The notes beneath the pieces were generated by a model that searched no databases, had not been told where the DNA came from, and worked only from the letters and a program-made list of their open reading frames with translations. Both the position numbers and the translations under genes were made by a program. From Salinisphaera orenii subsp. orenii MK-B5 (lineage in GTDB: Bacteria; Pseudomonadota; Gammaproteobacteria; Nevskiales; Salinisphaeraceae): 64,000 bases of DNA. This document shows, in pieces, positions 35,649 to 43,693 of this stretch. The stretch spans positions 82,501 to 146,500 of the forward strand of contig NZ_AYKH01000043.1 in the NCBI RefSeq assembly GCF_003788635.1, read 5' to 3'. Numbering within the stretch: the stretch's first letter is position 1; every line of letters starts with the position of its first letter.

Positions 35649-37139
35649 TCAGCGCATGCCGATGACCTCGACGGCGTGGGCCTCGTCCGCGCGTTTCACC
35701 CCCAGCAACAGACTGCCCAGCACGCAGATCGCCAGATTGAGCAGCAGGCCCCAGAGGCCACTGAACACCCCCAGCGGCGTCCAGTCCGCGAACGTCATCG
35801 CCGAGGCCAGCAGCGTGCCGGCGAGCATGCCGGCGAACACTGCACGCGTGTTCAGCCGCACCCAGTACAAGCCCAGAATGAGCGCGGGCGCGGCCTGGAT
35901 GAGCAACTCGAACTTGAGCACGAAGATACGGTAGAGCGTGCCCGGCGGGTACCAGGCGATGATCACCAGCACGACCACGGCGGCCAGACCGACCAGCTTG
36001 CCAACCCGGATCTTGCGGTGTTCGGAGGCGTCGCGGTCGACGAAACGACCGTACAGATCGTTCGACACGATCGACGAGAACGTCAGCAGAACCGAATCCG
36101 CGGTGGATACGATCGCCGCGATCACGCCGCCGAACAGCAGCACCATGGCCCAGTAGAAGACCACGTGACGCGTGGCCAGCGCGTTGGCGATGCGACCGAC
36201 GAGCTGCTCCGACTCACCCGTGGACAGCCCCGGGAACGCAGCGATGCCGATGATGCCCACGAAGAAGACCACGGCGGCGGTGGCGAACGGCATGAAGGCC
36301 ATGCGGATGAACGAGCGCTTGAGGGTGGCCTCGCTCCGGGCCGAGAAGATGCGCTGGACCGCGTGCGGATAGACCGCCGCGCCGATCCCCACCAGCGCGA
36401 TCAGCGAGAACCAATGGGCCACGCCCGCGGCGTCCGGGGCGCCGAGCTTGTCCGGCGCCTCGCGCCGCATCACTTCGGCGGCCGTCCCCGGGCCGCCGAA
36501 GTAGATCAGCGAGCCGAGCAGCAGCATGAACACACCGAAAAGCAGGGCGATACCCTGGATGGTGTCGGTGTAGGCCACCGACCGCATGCCGCCGAGCCAG
36601 CTGTAGGCGACCATGATCACGATGAAGAACACCACCCCGACCTGATACGGGATGGTGCCGCCGGTCAGCCCCGACACCCCCTGGCCGATGGCCACGAACT
36701 GCTCCAGCAGATAGTTGCCCAGCGCGTAGAGCATGAGGATGGACGCCAGAATGGTGACCGCCCGCGACCTGAATCGCATGTCGATCCAGTCCACCGGCGT
36801 GAGCAGCGAGAAACGCCGGCCCAGCGCGTACAGCCGCGGGGCGAAGAACAGATAGACCGCGATGATGCAGATAAAAAACGGCACCGACACCAGGTACTGG
36901 TAGCCGATGCGGTAGGCCGTGGGCGGATAGCCGATGACGGTGTTGCCGCTGTACTGGGTGGCGAAGAAGGTGAAGAACAGCACCATCACGCCCAGGCCGC
37001 GGCCGCCGAGATAGTACTCGTCCAGGCTTTCGTGGATATGGCGGTTGCGCAGATACGTGATCAGGCCGACCGCGAGCATCAGCCCGCCATAGGCCAGCAG
37101 TACCGCGATGCCGGCCGCGCCGCCGAATGCGAGCTCCAT
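35649..37139 (-). CDS. Sodium:solute symporter family protein
   Basis: SSS-family transporter of 496 residues with about 13 hydrophobic helices. Family features are ESLDEYYLGGRGLGVMVLFF, the unwound helix FFATQYSGNTVIGYPPTAY, AYSWLGGMRSVAYTDTIQG and the sodium-site helix IAAIVSTADSVLLTFSSI. Substrate is not predictable; relatives carry pantothenate, carboxylates or amino acids. A 77-residue membrane protein is encoded 3 bases upstream and is probably its partner. Confidence 0.92.
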   Translation of the reverse strand: MELAFGGAAGIAVLLAYGGLMLAVGLITYLRNRHIHESLDEYYLGGRGLGVMVLFFTFFATQYSGNTVIGYPPTAYRIGYQYLVSVPFFICIIAVYLFFAPRLYALGRRFSLLTPVDWIDMRFRSRAVTILASILMLYALGNYLLEQFVAIGQGVSGLTGGTIPYQVGVVFFIVIMVAYSWLGGMRSVAYTDTIQGIALLFGVFMLLLGSLIYFGGPGTAAEVMRREAPDKLGAPDAAGVAHWFSLIALVGIGAAVYPHAVQRIFSARSEATLKRSFIRMAFMPFATAAVVFFVGIIGIAAFPGLSTGESEQLVGRIANALATRHVVFYWAMVLLFGGVIAAIVSTADSVLLTFSSIVSNDLYGRFVDRDASEHRKIRVGKLVGLAAVVVLVIIAWYPPGTLYRIFVLKFELLIQAAPALILGLYWVRLNTRAVFAGMLAGTLLASAMTFADWTPLGVFSGLWGLLLNLAICVLGSLLLGVKRADEAHAVEVIGMR

Positions 37140-37142
37140 GGC

Positions 37143-37376
37143 CTACGCCTCGGGATCGTCGTCGGTGCCCATGTCCCATTGGCAGCAGACCACCCACGCC
37201 ACGAAACACGACAGCGCCAGCGACGCCGCGAGGATGATCCAGGCCCAGTACGGCACACCCCAGAGCAGCGGCTCGAACGAACCGGCCGGGAAGTACCATG
37301 GCGTGATCAGCGCCATCAGCACCACGAATCCGATCCACACCGCCGGGCTGCGCACCGGCTCCTTTCGCGCTCTCAT
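37143..37376 (-). CDS. Small membrane partner of the symporter (DUF3311-like)
   Basis: 77-residue protein with two hydrophobic helices (AVWIGFVVLMALITPWYFP and PYWAWIILAASLALSCFVAW) and an acidic tail (DMGTDDDPEA). Size, topology and position directly upstream of an SSS transporter match DUF3311-type partners. The ATG at 37376 has an excellent ribosome-binding site, AAGGAGGA. Function is inferred from position. Confidence 0.72.
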   Translation of the reverse strand: MRARKEPVRSPAVWIGFVVLMALITPWYFPAGSFEPLLWGVPYWAWIILAASLALSCFVAWVVCCQWDMGTDDDPEA

Positions 37377-37576
37377 CGACTCCTCCTTCGGCGCAACGCA
37401 CGCCCGATGTTCGAGGCCCGACTTCACGGCCGGGCCGTTTGTTGTGCCGCCGGCCATCGCGCTGGACACGGACCGCGGCTTGACCCGCACGCCCGGCCGC
37501 GCTGTGATGCAGCGGTTGTCTTCGAGCATGGCTGCCGCGCACGCGCGGCGACAATCATGCGATGCGCAAGGGTGAC

Positions 37577-37591
37577 TTCGTGAAACACGAA
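37577..37591. promoter_or_regulatory. LysR-type operator (T-N11-A dyad)
   Basis: TTCGTG-AAA-CACGAA is a perfect 15-bp dyad containing the LysR-family T-N11-A pattern. It lies 50 bases upstream of the LysR gene, in the 265-base divergent region shared with the symporter operon. It is a candidate autoregulatory and target site; binding is inferred. Confidence 0.5.
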
Positions 37592-37641
37592 ACCGCAAAC
37601 GCCGCGCGGCCGACACCGCGCCGCCGGCCCGGCGCCCGCTG

Positions 37642-38538
37642 ATGCGCGACCTGGACCCGGTCAGCCTGCGCCTGTTCGTGGCGATCGCCGACGAACGCAG
37701 CCTGACCGCCGCGGCCGCGCGCGAGCACATGGCTCTGGCCGCGGTGAGCAAGCGGGTGCGCGACCTCGAGGCGCGACTGGACACCGCCCTGCTCTATCGT
37801 CGGCCGCGCGGCGTCGAACCGACCCCGGCCGGGGACGCACTGCTGCATCATGCCCGCGGCCTGCTGGACGACATGGACCGGCTCGCCGCCGAGCTGAGCG
37901 AATACAGCCGCGGCGTGCGCGGACACGTGCGTCTGGACGCCAACACCTCGGCCATCATCCAGTTCCTGCCGCACGATCTGTCGACCTTCACCCGCGCCCA
38001 CCCGGCGATCAAGATCGACCTGCAGGAGCGGGTCAGCAGCGAGGCGGCCCAGGCGGTACGCGAGGGCCGGACCGACATCGCCGTGTTCGCCGACACCCCG
38101 GCGGCGGCCGAGCTGCAACGCCGGGTCTACCGTCGCGACCAGCTGGTGCTGGTCACCCCGCACGACCACCCGCTCGCCGGGCGCGCGACCGCGTCGCTGG
38201 CCGACGCCCTGCCCTACGACATCATCGGCCTGCAGCACAACGCCTCCCTGCACGGGCTGTTGGCCGAAGCCGCCCGCGGCCTCGACACGCCGCTGCGGCT
38301 GCGTATTCAGGTACGCAGTTTCGAGGGCATCTGCCGGATGATCGCCCACGGCATGGGCGTCGGCGTGCTGCCCGCGGGCGCGGTGACGCCCACCGCGGCG
38401 CGCCCGCTCACCGTCGTACCGCTGGCCGACGATTGGGCCGAACGCACCCTGTGGCTGGGCATGCGCGACTACGCCACGCTGCCGGTGATCGCCCGCGAGA
38501 TGGTCGACCACCTGACCGCGGCCGACGACCACGAGTGA
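37642..38538 (+). CDS. LysR family transcriptional regulator
   Basis: 298-residue LysR regulator. The winged helix-turn-helix occupies residues 1-65 (LFVAIADERSLTAAAAREHM, AVSKRVRDLEARLDTALLYR). The effector-binding domain from about 90 contains LDANTSAIIQFLPHDLSTF and GHVRL. A T-N11-A dyad lies 50 bases upstream. Probable targets are the CoA-transferase/lyase operon downstream, the divergent symporter operon, or both. Inducer unknown. Confidence 0.92.
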   Translation: MRDLDPVSLRLFVAIADERSLTAAAAREHMALAAVSKRVRDLEARLDTALLYRRPRGVEPTPAGDALLHHARGLLDDMDRLAAELSEYSRGVRGHVRLDANTSAIIQFLPHDLSTFTRAHPAIKIDLQERVSSEAAQAVREGRTDIAVFADTPAAAELQRRVYRRDQLVLVTPHDHPLAGRATASLADALPYDIIGLQHNASLHGLLAEAARGLDTPLRLRIQVRSFEGICRMIAHGMGVGVLPAGAVTPTAARPLTVVPLADDWAERTLWLGMRDYATLPVIAREMVDHLTAADDHE

Positions 38539-38644
38539 CACCGCGCCTACGCCGAATACGAAGCCTTGATCCGCGATCGGCTGATTGTCGGCCGCGCCGC
38601 CGCTGACTAGGCTCGAGGGATCGCCCACCGATGCCACCGACGAG

Positions 38645-39883
38645 ATGACCGACCCCGCACCCCAGAACAGGCCGATGGCGCTGGCGGGCCTCAAGGTGCT
38701 CGAACTCGGCCAGCTCATCGCCGGCCCCTTCGCCAGCAAGCTGTTCGGCGAATTCGGCGCCGATGTCATCAAGATCGAGCCGCCGGGCACCGGCGACCCG
38801 CTCCGGCGCTGGCGGGTCATGCGCGGCGACACCTCGCTGTGGTGGCACGTCCAGAGCCGCAACAAGCGCTCCGTCTCGCTGGACCTGAAGTCCGCGGAGG
38901 GCCAGGACATCGTGCGCCGGCTGGCGGCAGAGGCCGATATCGTGGTCGAGAACTTCAGTCCCGGCCGGCTGGAACAATGGGGGCTCGGCTGGGCGGATCT
39001 GGCAGCGATCAACGACCGCCTGATCATGGTCCGGATCTCCGGCTACGGCCAGACCGGCCCGTATCGCGACCTGCCCGGCTTCGGCGTCATCGGCGAAGCC
39101 GTGGGCGGGCTGCGCTATCTGTCCGGCCATCCGGGCGAGTCGTCGGTACGGGTGGGCGTGTCCATCGGCGATTCGCTGTCGGCGCTCTACGGTGTCATCG
39201 GCGCCCTGCTCGCGCTCGCCGAACGCCGGCAGTCGGGCCGCGGCCAGTACATCGATGTCGCCCTCTACGAATCCGTGTTCGGCATGATGGAATCGCTGAT
39301 TCCGGAATACGACGGCGCCGGCATCATCCGCGAGCCCGGCGGCAGCGCCCTGCCCGGCATCACCCCGTCGAACGCCTACCGCTGCGCAGACGGCACCGAA
39401 GTGCTCATCGCCGGCAACGGCGACTCCATCTTCAAGCGGCTGATGACCGCGATCGGGCGCGACGATCTCGGCGCGGAGCCGGCCCTGGCCCACAACGACG
39501 GCCGCACCCGGCACGCCGCGCGTATCGATGCGGCCATCGAGGCCTGGACGCGTCAAAACGACCGCGCTCGTGTGCTGGAGGTGCTGGAGGCCGCCCGCGT
39601 GCCCTGCGGCCGGCCCTACACGGCCAGGGACATCGTCGAGGACGCCCACTACGCCGCCCGCCACATGATCGAGACGATCACCACCGCCGACGGCGAATCG
39701 CTGCGGGTACCGGCGGTGCTGCCGCGGCTGTCGCGCACGCCGGGCCGCGTGGGCGGCGGCGGCCCGGCGCTCGGCGAACACACACGCGCCGTGCTCGACG
39801 AGCTGGGCATCGACCGCGCCACCCAGCAGCGCCTGCACGCCGCCGGCGTGCTCCACGATCCCGACACCGGAGATCGAGCATGA
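38645..39883 (+). CDS. Class III CoA-transferase (CaiB/BaiF family)
   Basis: 412-residue family III CoA transferase. It has LAGLKVLELGQLIAGPFASK at the N-terminus and EFGADVIKIEPPGTGDPLR. The catalytic-aspartate region is VGVSIGDSLSALYGVIGALL, with Asp at about 171. GRGQYIDVALYES is also typical. It moves CoA between an acyl-CoA and a free acid, possibly succinyl-CoA to a branched-chain or dicarboxylic acid. The ATG at 38645 is preferred to a TTG at 38585. The stop overlaps the HMG-CoA-lyase-like gene (ATGA). Confidence 0.92.
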   Translation: MTDPAPQNRPMALAGLKVLELGQLIAGPFASKLFGEFGADVIKIEPPGTGDPLRRWRVMRGDTSLWWHVQSRNKRSVSLDLKSAEGQDIVRRLAAEADIVVENFSPGRLEQWGLGWADLAAINDRLIMVRISGYGQTGPYRDLPGFGVIGEAVGGLRYLSGHPGESSVRVGVSIGDSLSALYGVIGALLALAERRQSGRGQYIDVALYESVFGMMESLIPEYDGAGIIREPGGSALPGITPSNAYRCADGTEVLIAGNGDSIFKRLMTAIGRDDLGAEPALAHNDGRTRHAARIDAAIEAWTRQNDRARVLEVLEAARVPCGRPYTARDIVEDAHYAARHMIETITTADGESLRVPAVLPRLSRTPGRVGGGGPALGEHTRAVLDELGIDRATQQRLHAAGVLHDPDTGDRA

Positions 39884-40803
39884 GCGAACGCGTGTTCATC
39901 AACGAGGTCGCCCCGCGCGACGGTTTCCAGATCGAGCCCGGCTTCGTGCCCACGGCGGACAAGATCGCGCTCATCGACGCCCTGTCGCCGCTCGGATTCG
40001 CCGGGATCGAGGTCACATCCTTCACCTCGCCGAAAGCGATCCCAAACCTCGCCGACGCCGATCGGGTGATGGCCGGCATCGACCGTACGCCTGGCGTGTC
40101 GTATATCGCGCTCGTTCCCAACGCCCTCGGGGTGGCGCGGGCGCTGGCTGCCGGCACCGACGAACTCAACTTCGTGATGTCGGCCAGCGACAGCCACGGC
40201 CGGGCCAACCTGCGCCTGACCGCGGCGGATTCGCTGGCCCGCTTCGCCGCCATGGCGGACACCGGCCGGGCCGCCGGTGCGCGCCTCAACGTCTCCATCT
40301 CCACCGCCTTCGGCTGCCCGTTCGAGGGCCCGGTCGACCCTGCACGCGTGCGCGATATCGTCGCTCGCATCGCCGCACTGGGCATCCACGGCGTGACCCT
40401 CTGCGACACCACCGGCATGGCCAATCCGCGCCAGGTGGCTGCCCTGTGCCGCGAGCTGATCGCCGCATGGCCGCGGCTGGAACTGACCCTGCATCTGCAC
40501 AACACCCGCGGCATGGGGCTGGCCAACGCCCTGGCCGGCTTCGAGGCCGGGGTGACGCGCTTCGACGCCGCACTCGGCGGCCTCGGCGGCTGCCCCTTCG
40601 CACCGGGTGCGACCGGCAACGTCTGCAGCGAGGATCTCGTGCACATGTTCGAACAGATGGGCGTGGCCACCGGCGTCGATCTCGACGCCCTGCTGCGCGT
40701 GGCCCGCGACCTGCCGGCGCTGGTCGGCCACGAGGTGCCCGGCCAGGTGGCCAAGGCGGGCACGGCCGAGCGTCGCCACCCGCTGCCCGACGGCGTCGGC
40801 TGA
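39880..40803 (+). CDS. Hydroxymethylglutaryl-CoA lyase family protein
   Basis: 307-residue TIM-barrel lyase of the HMGL-like family. It has INEVAPRDGFQIEP at the N-terminus with the metal/substrate Asp, GIEVTSFTSPKAIPNLADA, metal-binding HLHNTRGMGLAN and the catalytic-cysteine loop GGLGGCPFAPGATGNVCSED. It cleaves 3-hydroxy-3-methylglutaryl-CoA or a close analogue such as citramalyl-CoA. Coupling to a class III CoA transferase suggests activation of a free acid followed by C-C cleavage, as in leucine, itaconate or related acid degradation. Which acid is not determinable. Confidence 0.92.
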   Translation: MSERVFINEVAPRDGFQIEPGFVPTADKIALIDALSPLGFAGIEVTSFTSPKAIPNLADADRVMAGIDRTPGVSYIALVPNALGVARALAAGTDELNFVMSASDSHGRANLRLTAADSLARFAAMADTGRAAGARLNVSISTAFGCPFEGPVDPARVRDIVARIAALGIHGVTLCDTTGMANPRQVAALCRELIAAWPRLELTLHLHNTRGMGLANALAGFEAGVTRFDAALGGLGGCPFAPGATGNVCSEDLVHMFEQMGVATGVDLDALLRVARDLPALVGHEVPGQVAKAGTAERRHPLPDGVG

Positions 40804-41187
40804 CACACCGCGCGCCCGCGTTCGATCATGATGCCTACCGAGTCCTTCGATCAGCGTGTTGCGTTGACCCATTGATCCCAAGGGCGCCCGTGGAAAGATC
40901 CGCGCGATCGTCACGCGCAAGCTCCGACCACACGACGCGGCGCTCGCGGCACCGCAAAGACCACGCGGCTCGACACGCCAGAACGACGGCTCGTATCGCC
41001 CGGAACAGCACTCGCCGGCTGATCCCCGACACTGCGACATCGGCCCGAGCACGCCCTGCTCGGGGTCCCGGGGCAATCCGGCCTCGCCGGCCGGACGCCG
41101 TCACTTGCCCGCCACGCGACGACTGTCGACAATGCGCGCCCGCACGCGGTACCGGCGCCCGTACCGCCATCACCGGAGAGACACGGC
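40804..41187. other. Intergenic region without recognised feature
   Basis: 384 bases between the lyase gene and the CynX-like transporter. Open frames here lack start signals and similarity. Apart from a ribosome-binding site (GGAGAGA) before the transporter ATG, nothing was recognised. Confidence 0.5.
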
Positions 41188-42387
41188 ATGGCCACCGCAT
41201 CACGCGAGGACCGCGATCGCCGACGGCTCGGCCTGACGCTGGTCGCGCTGTTGCTGGTCGCACTCAATCTGCGGCCGGCGCTTACGAGTGTATCGCCAGT
41301 GCTGCAGCGCATCGGTGAAAGTCTGGCGCTGTCACCGGCGATGCTGGGGCTGCTGACCACGCTGCCGGTGCTCTGTCTCGGCCTCGCCGCACCCGTTGCG
41401 CCGCGGGCCGCGCGCCGCCTCGGTGCGGAACGCGCGGTGCTCGCCGCCCTGCTCGTGCTGGCGCTGGCGCTGCTGGTGCGTCCCTATACCGGCACGCCGG
41501 GCCTGTTCGCGGGCACCGCGCTGGCCGGCGGCTGCATCGGCGTGCTCGGGGTGCTGCTGCCGGGGCTGGTCAAGCGGGATTTTCCAGAGCGCGTCAGCGC
41601 CATGACCGGGCTTTACACGATGACGCTGTGCCTGGGCGCAGCGACCGCCGCGGGCGCGACCGAACCGCTCCGGCTGATTCTCGGCGAGGCCTGGCGCGGC
41701 GCGCTGGCGCTCTGGCTGATACCGGCGCTCGCCGCCGCGGTGATCTGGGGGCTGCAGCCCCGGGCGCCGGCAGCAGCCACCCGCCACGCCGGACCGCGCA
41801 CCCGTCTGATGCGGGACTCGCTGGCCTGGCAGGTCACGCTGTTCATGGGCAGCCAGTCCGCGCTGGCCTACAGCGTGTTCGGCTGGCTGCCCACGATTCT
41901 GGCCGACCGGGGGCTGGCGCCGGTCACCGCCGGACTGGCGCTGTCCTGTTCCATCCTGGTTCAGCTGATATCGGCACTCGCCGCGCCGGCGCTCGGCGCC
42001 CGCATGCGTGATCAGCGCGCGGTCAGCGCGGGCGTGATGGCGCTGGTGATGATCGGCGTGGCCGGCTGCATTTTCGCGCCGCTGGCAAGCGTCTGGCTGT
42101 GGATCGCCATCCTCGGGCTCGGCCAGGGCGGCAGCTTCGCCATGGGCCTGACGCTGATCGCCGTGCGCGCACGCGATGCCGACACCGCCGCGGACCTGTC
42201 GGCCATGGCGCAGGGGGTGGGTTATATGCTCGCGGCCGCCGGCCCACTGCTGGTCGGGCTGCTACACGAGGCCTTCGGCGGCTGGCGGGCGGTGGGCGTG
42301 GCCCTGTGCCTGATCGCCGCGGCTTCGATGATCCTGGGGCTCGGCGCGGGCCGACGCGCCTGGGTGGGCGGCACGGACGCGGCCTAG
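41188..42387 (+). CDS. MFS transporter, CynX/NimT type
   Basis: 399-residue major facilitator with 12 hydrophobic helices. The first-helix signature NLRPALTSVSPVLQRIGESL defines the CynX/NimT (cyanate/2-nitroimidazole) group. Later landmarks are PAMLGLLTTLPVLCLGLAAP and the loop-proximal GSQSALAYSVFGWLPTILAD. Members export or import small organic compounds; the substrate is unknown. The ATG has GGAGAGA upstream. No cyanase gene is adjacent, so cyanate transport is not supported. Confidence 0.88.
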   Translation: MATASREDRDRRRLGLTLVALLLVALNLRPALTSVSPVLQRIGESLALSPAMLGLLTTLPVLCLGLAAPVAPRAARRLGAERAVLAALLVLALALLVRPYTGTPGLFAGTALAGGCIGVLGVLLPGLVKRDFPERVSAMTGLYTMTLCLGAATAAGATEPLRLILGEAWRGALALWLIPALAAAVIWGLQPRAPAAATRHAGPRTRLMRDSLAWQVTLFMGSQSALAYSVFGWLPTILADRGLAPVTAGLALSCSILVQLISALAAPALGARMRDQRAVSAGVMALVMIGVAGCIFAPLASVWLWIAILGLGQGGSFAMGLTLIAVRARDADTAADLSAMAQGVGYMLAAAGPLLVGLLHEAFGGWRAVGVALCLIAAASMILGLGAGRRAWVGGTDAA

Positions 42388-42463
42388 GCAGTGCCGGGGA
42401 TCGCCCCCGGCCGGCACCGGCTGCCGGCCGAGGTTTCCAGCGCAGGACGGCCGCCGGCGCAGC

Positions 42464-43273
42464 CTAGGTCCGGCGGCGGCGCAGGGCGACCAGCGCCATC
42501 AGGCCGCCCATCAGTACGAACAGGCCGATTGAATCCGGCTCGGCCACATCCATGCCGTCGCCATCACCCGGCGACGGCAGATTCAGCAGCTGGTCCTGCT
42601 GGCCGAACAGCATGTTCTCGAGCGCGAAGCCCTGGGCCGCGAGTGTGGCGGTCAGCTGGACACCGGCGATATCGTTGCTGCCGTCATCGGTCACCAGTGC
42701 CAGCACGGAATAGCCGAGGGCATCGTTGGTGATCGAGCCGAGCACATTGCCCTCGCGATCGAAGGCGGTAAGCCGCTCGGCGCCGATGGCGTTGATGAAG
42801 CCGACGGACAGGCCGACGCCGGCCTGGTCGGCGCCGAATAGTATGGAGATCGGGCCGTTGAACAACGGCAGACCGGTGAGCACCGGATTGTTGCTGCTCG
42901 CGCTATCGGTGACGGTCACGGTGGACGACGACTGCAGGTCCAAGCTCAGGCCGGTATTCGGCGTGCCGCTGACGCAGGCGGTGCTGGCGCCGCATTCGGC
43001 CACGTTGCCGCGCGACTGGCCGCTGAAATAACCCCCGAAGCTGACGCTGCCACGGTTCGCCGCCCCATCGGCCGGGGTATAGATCGGGTTCGCGGTACCC
43101 AGAGGCACTTCGTTGAAATCGATACGCGACGCATCGGCGCCGAAGGTGTCCGCACCGGCCGGAATCACCGCCGCCTGGGCGGAGACCGCGACGACTGTCA
43201 GCAGCAGCGATGCGCCACACCGAAGCCAACCACGACGATGCGAAGCCAGAGCGGGGAGCGCATTGGGAATCAT
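42464..43273 (-). CDS. PEP-CTERM-type exported protein (AEP variant)
   Basis: 269-residue secreted protein with signal LLLTVVAVSAQA after a basic N-terminus. The beta-rich body is Ser/Thr/Asn-rich (SSSTVTVTDSASSNNPVLTG) with a Cys pair (AECGASTACVSG). The C-terminus is tripartite, as in exosortase substrates: VAEPDSIGLF, a hydrophobic helix (VLMGGLMALVAL) and RRRRT. The usual Pro-Glu-Pro reads Ala-Glu-Pro. Such proteins are processed by an exosortase (EpsH/XrtA family) and exported with exopolysaccharide; no exosortase lies in this window. A sigma-54-type promoter precedes it. Confidence 0.82.
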   Translation of the reverse strand: MIPNALPALASHRRGWLRCGASLLLTVVAVSAQAAVIPAGADTFGADASRIDFNEVPLGTANPIYTPADGAANRGSVSFGGYFSGQSRGNVAECGASTACVSGTPNTGLSLDLQSSSTVTVTDSASSNNPVLTGLPLFNGPISILFGADQAGVGLSVGFINAIGAERLTAFDREGNVLGSITNDALGYSVLALVTDDGSNDIAGVQLTATLAAQGFALENMLFGQQDQLLNLPSPGDGDGMDVAEPDSIGLFVLMGGLMALVALRRRRT

Positions 43274-43313
43274 TGACTAACTCTACTAGGAAGGTGTTGT
43301 AACGCGAGCGAGA

Positions 43314-43328
43314 GCAAGATCGGGACCA
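43314..43328 (-). promoter_or_regulatory. Sigma-54-type (-24/-12) promoter of the AEP-CTERM gene
   Basis: Minus strand TGGTCCCGATCTTGC keeps the essential GG-N10-GC spacing and the TTGC half; the TGGCAC half matches four of six. It lies about 40 bases upstream of the ATG at 43273. The motif TGTCGGGAAA at 43399-43408 lies exactly 70 bases further upstream. Confidence 0.55.
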
Positions 43329-43398
43329 AGATCGCAACCATTTGTTTTAAATATACTATATTGACGCAAGAGATTGCCCGACGACGACTTGCGTAATA

Positions 43399-43408
43399 TT
43401 TCCCGACA
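43399..43408 (-). promoter_or_regulatory. Putative enhancer motif (copy B)
   Basis: Minus strand TGTCGGGAAA, continuing with TATTAC. It shares TGTCGG-R-AAA with a site upstream of the other PEP-CTERM gene (47986-47995). Both copies leave 70 bases to the -24 element, as expected of a sigma-54 activator site. Confidence 0.5.
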
Positions 43409-43472
43409 GCTTGCACACGCGTTACCGGCGGCCAACCGATTGTCCGTCATCAACTGGGCTGTGCAGACGTAT

Positions 43473-43501
43473 TTGACAGGGTCGAACCTAGTTCTTAGTT
43501 T
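43473..43501 (+). promoter_or_regulatory. Possible sigma-70 promoter in the divergent region
   Basis: TTGACA (43473-43478) is a perfect -35; with a 17-base spacer the -10 would be TAGTTT (three of six, keeping the conserved T, A and final T). It points toward the 820-residue secreted protein. The 420 bases 43274-43693 otherwise contain only the sigma-54 elements listed and an AT-rich stretch near 43340-43365. Confidence 0.3.
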
Positions 43502-43580
43502 CGCACAGCAGACCAAGGGCATCGCCGTCGAAAGACGGCCGCGCAAAACCACGGGTCTAACACGCTGTAACCCAGCGTCA

Positions 43581-43595
43581 TGGCGGCCGGGTTGC
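43581..43595 (+). promoter_or_regulatory. Sigma-54-type promoter of the 820-residue secreted protein
   Basis: TGGCGGCCGGGTTGC has TGGC and TTGC with the GG-N10-GC spacing. It lies about 100 bases before the ATG at 43694 and coincides with an upstream in-frame ATG at 43580, which is a further reason to prefer the later start. No TGTCGG motif sits 70 bases upstream, so the support is weaker than for the two PEP-CTERM genes. Confidence 0.45.
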
Positions 43596-43693
43596 CTCAT
43601 CCGCATTTCGGTGCCCGCTGTCCGCCTTTCCGACCGACGGAGACAGCGGCGTACTGCACATCACTCTTTCTGCAACAAACGGACGGACAGCCC

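Noticed and set aside
43286-43606. 106-codon minus-strand open frame in the divergent promoter region
   Set aside because: No ribosome-binding site or similarity; it covers the sigma-54 elements and an AT-rich promoter stretch.
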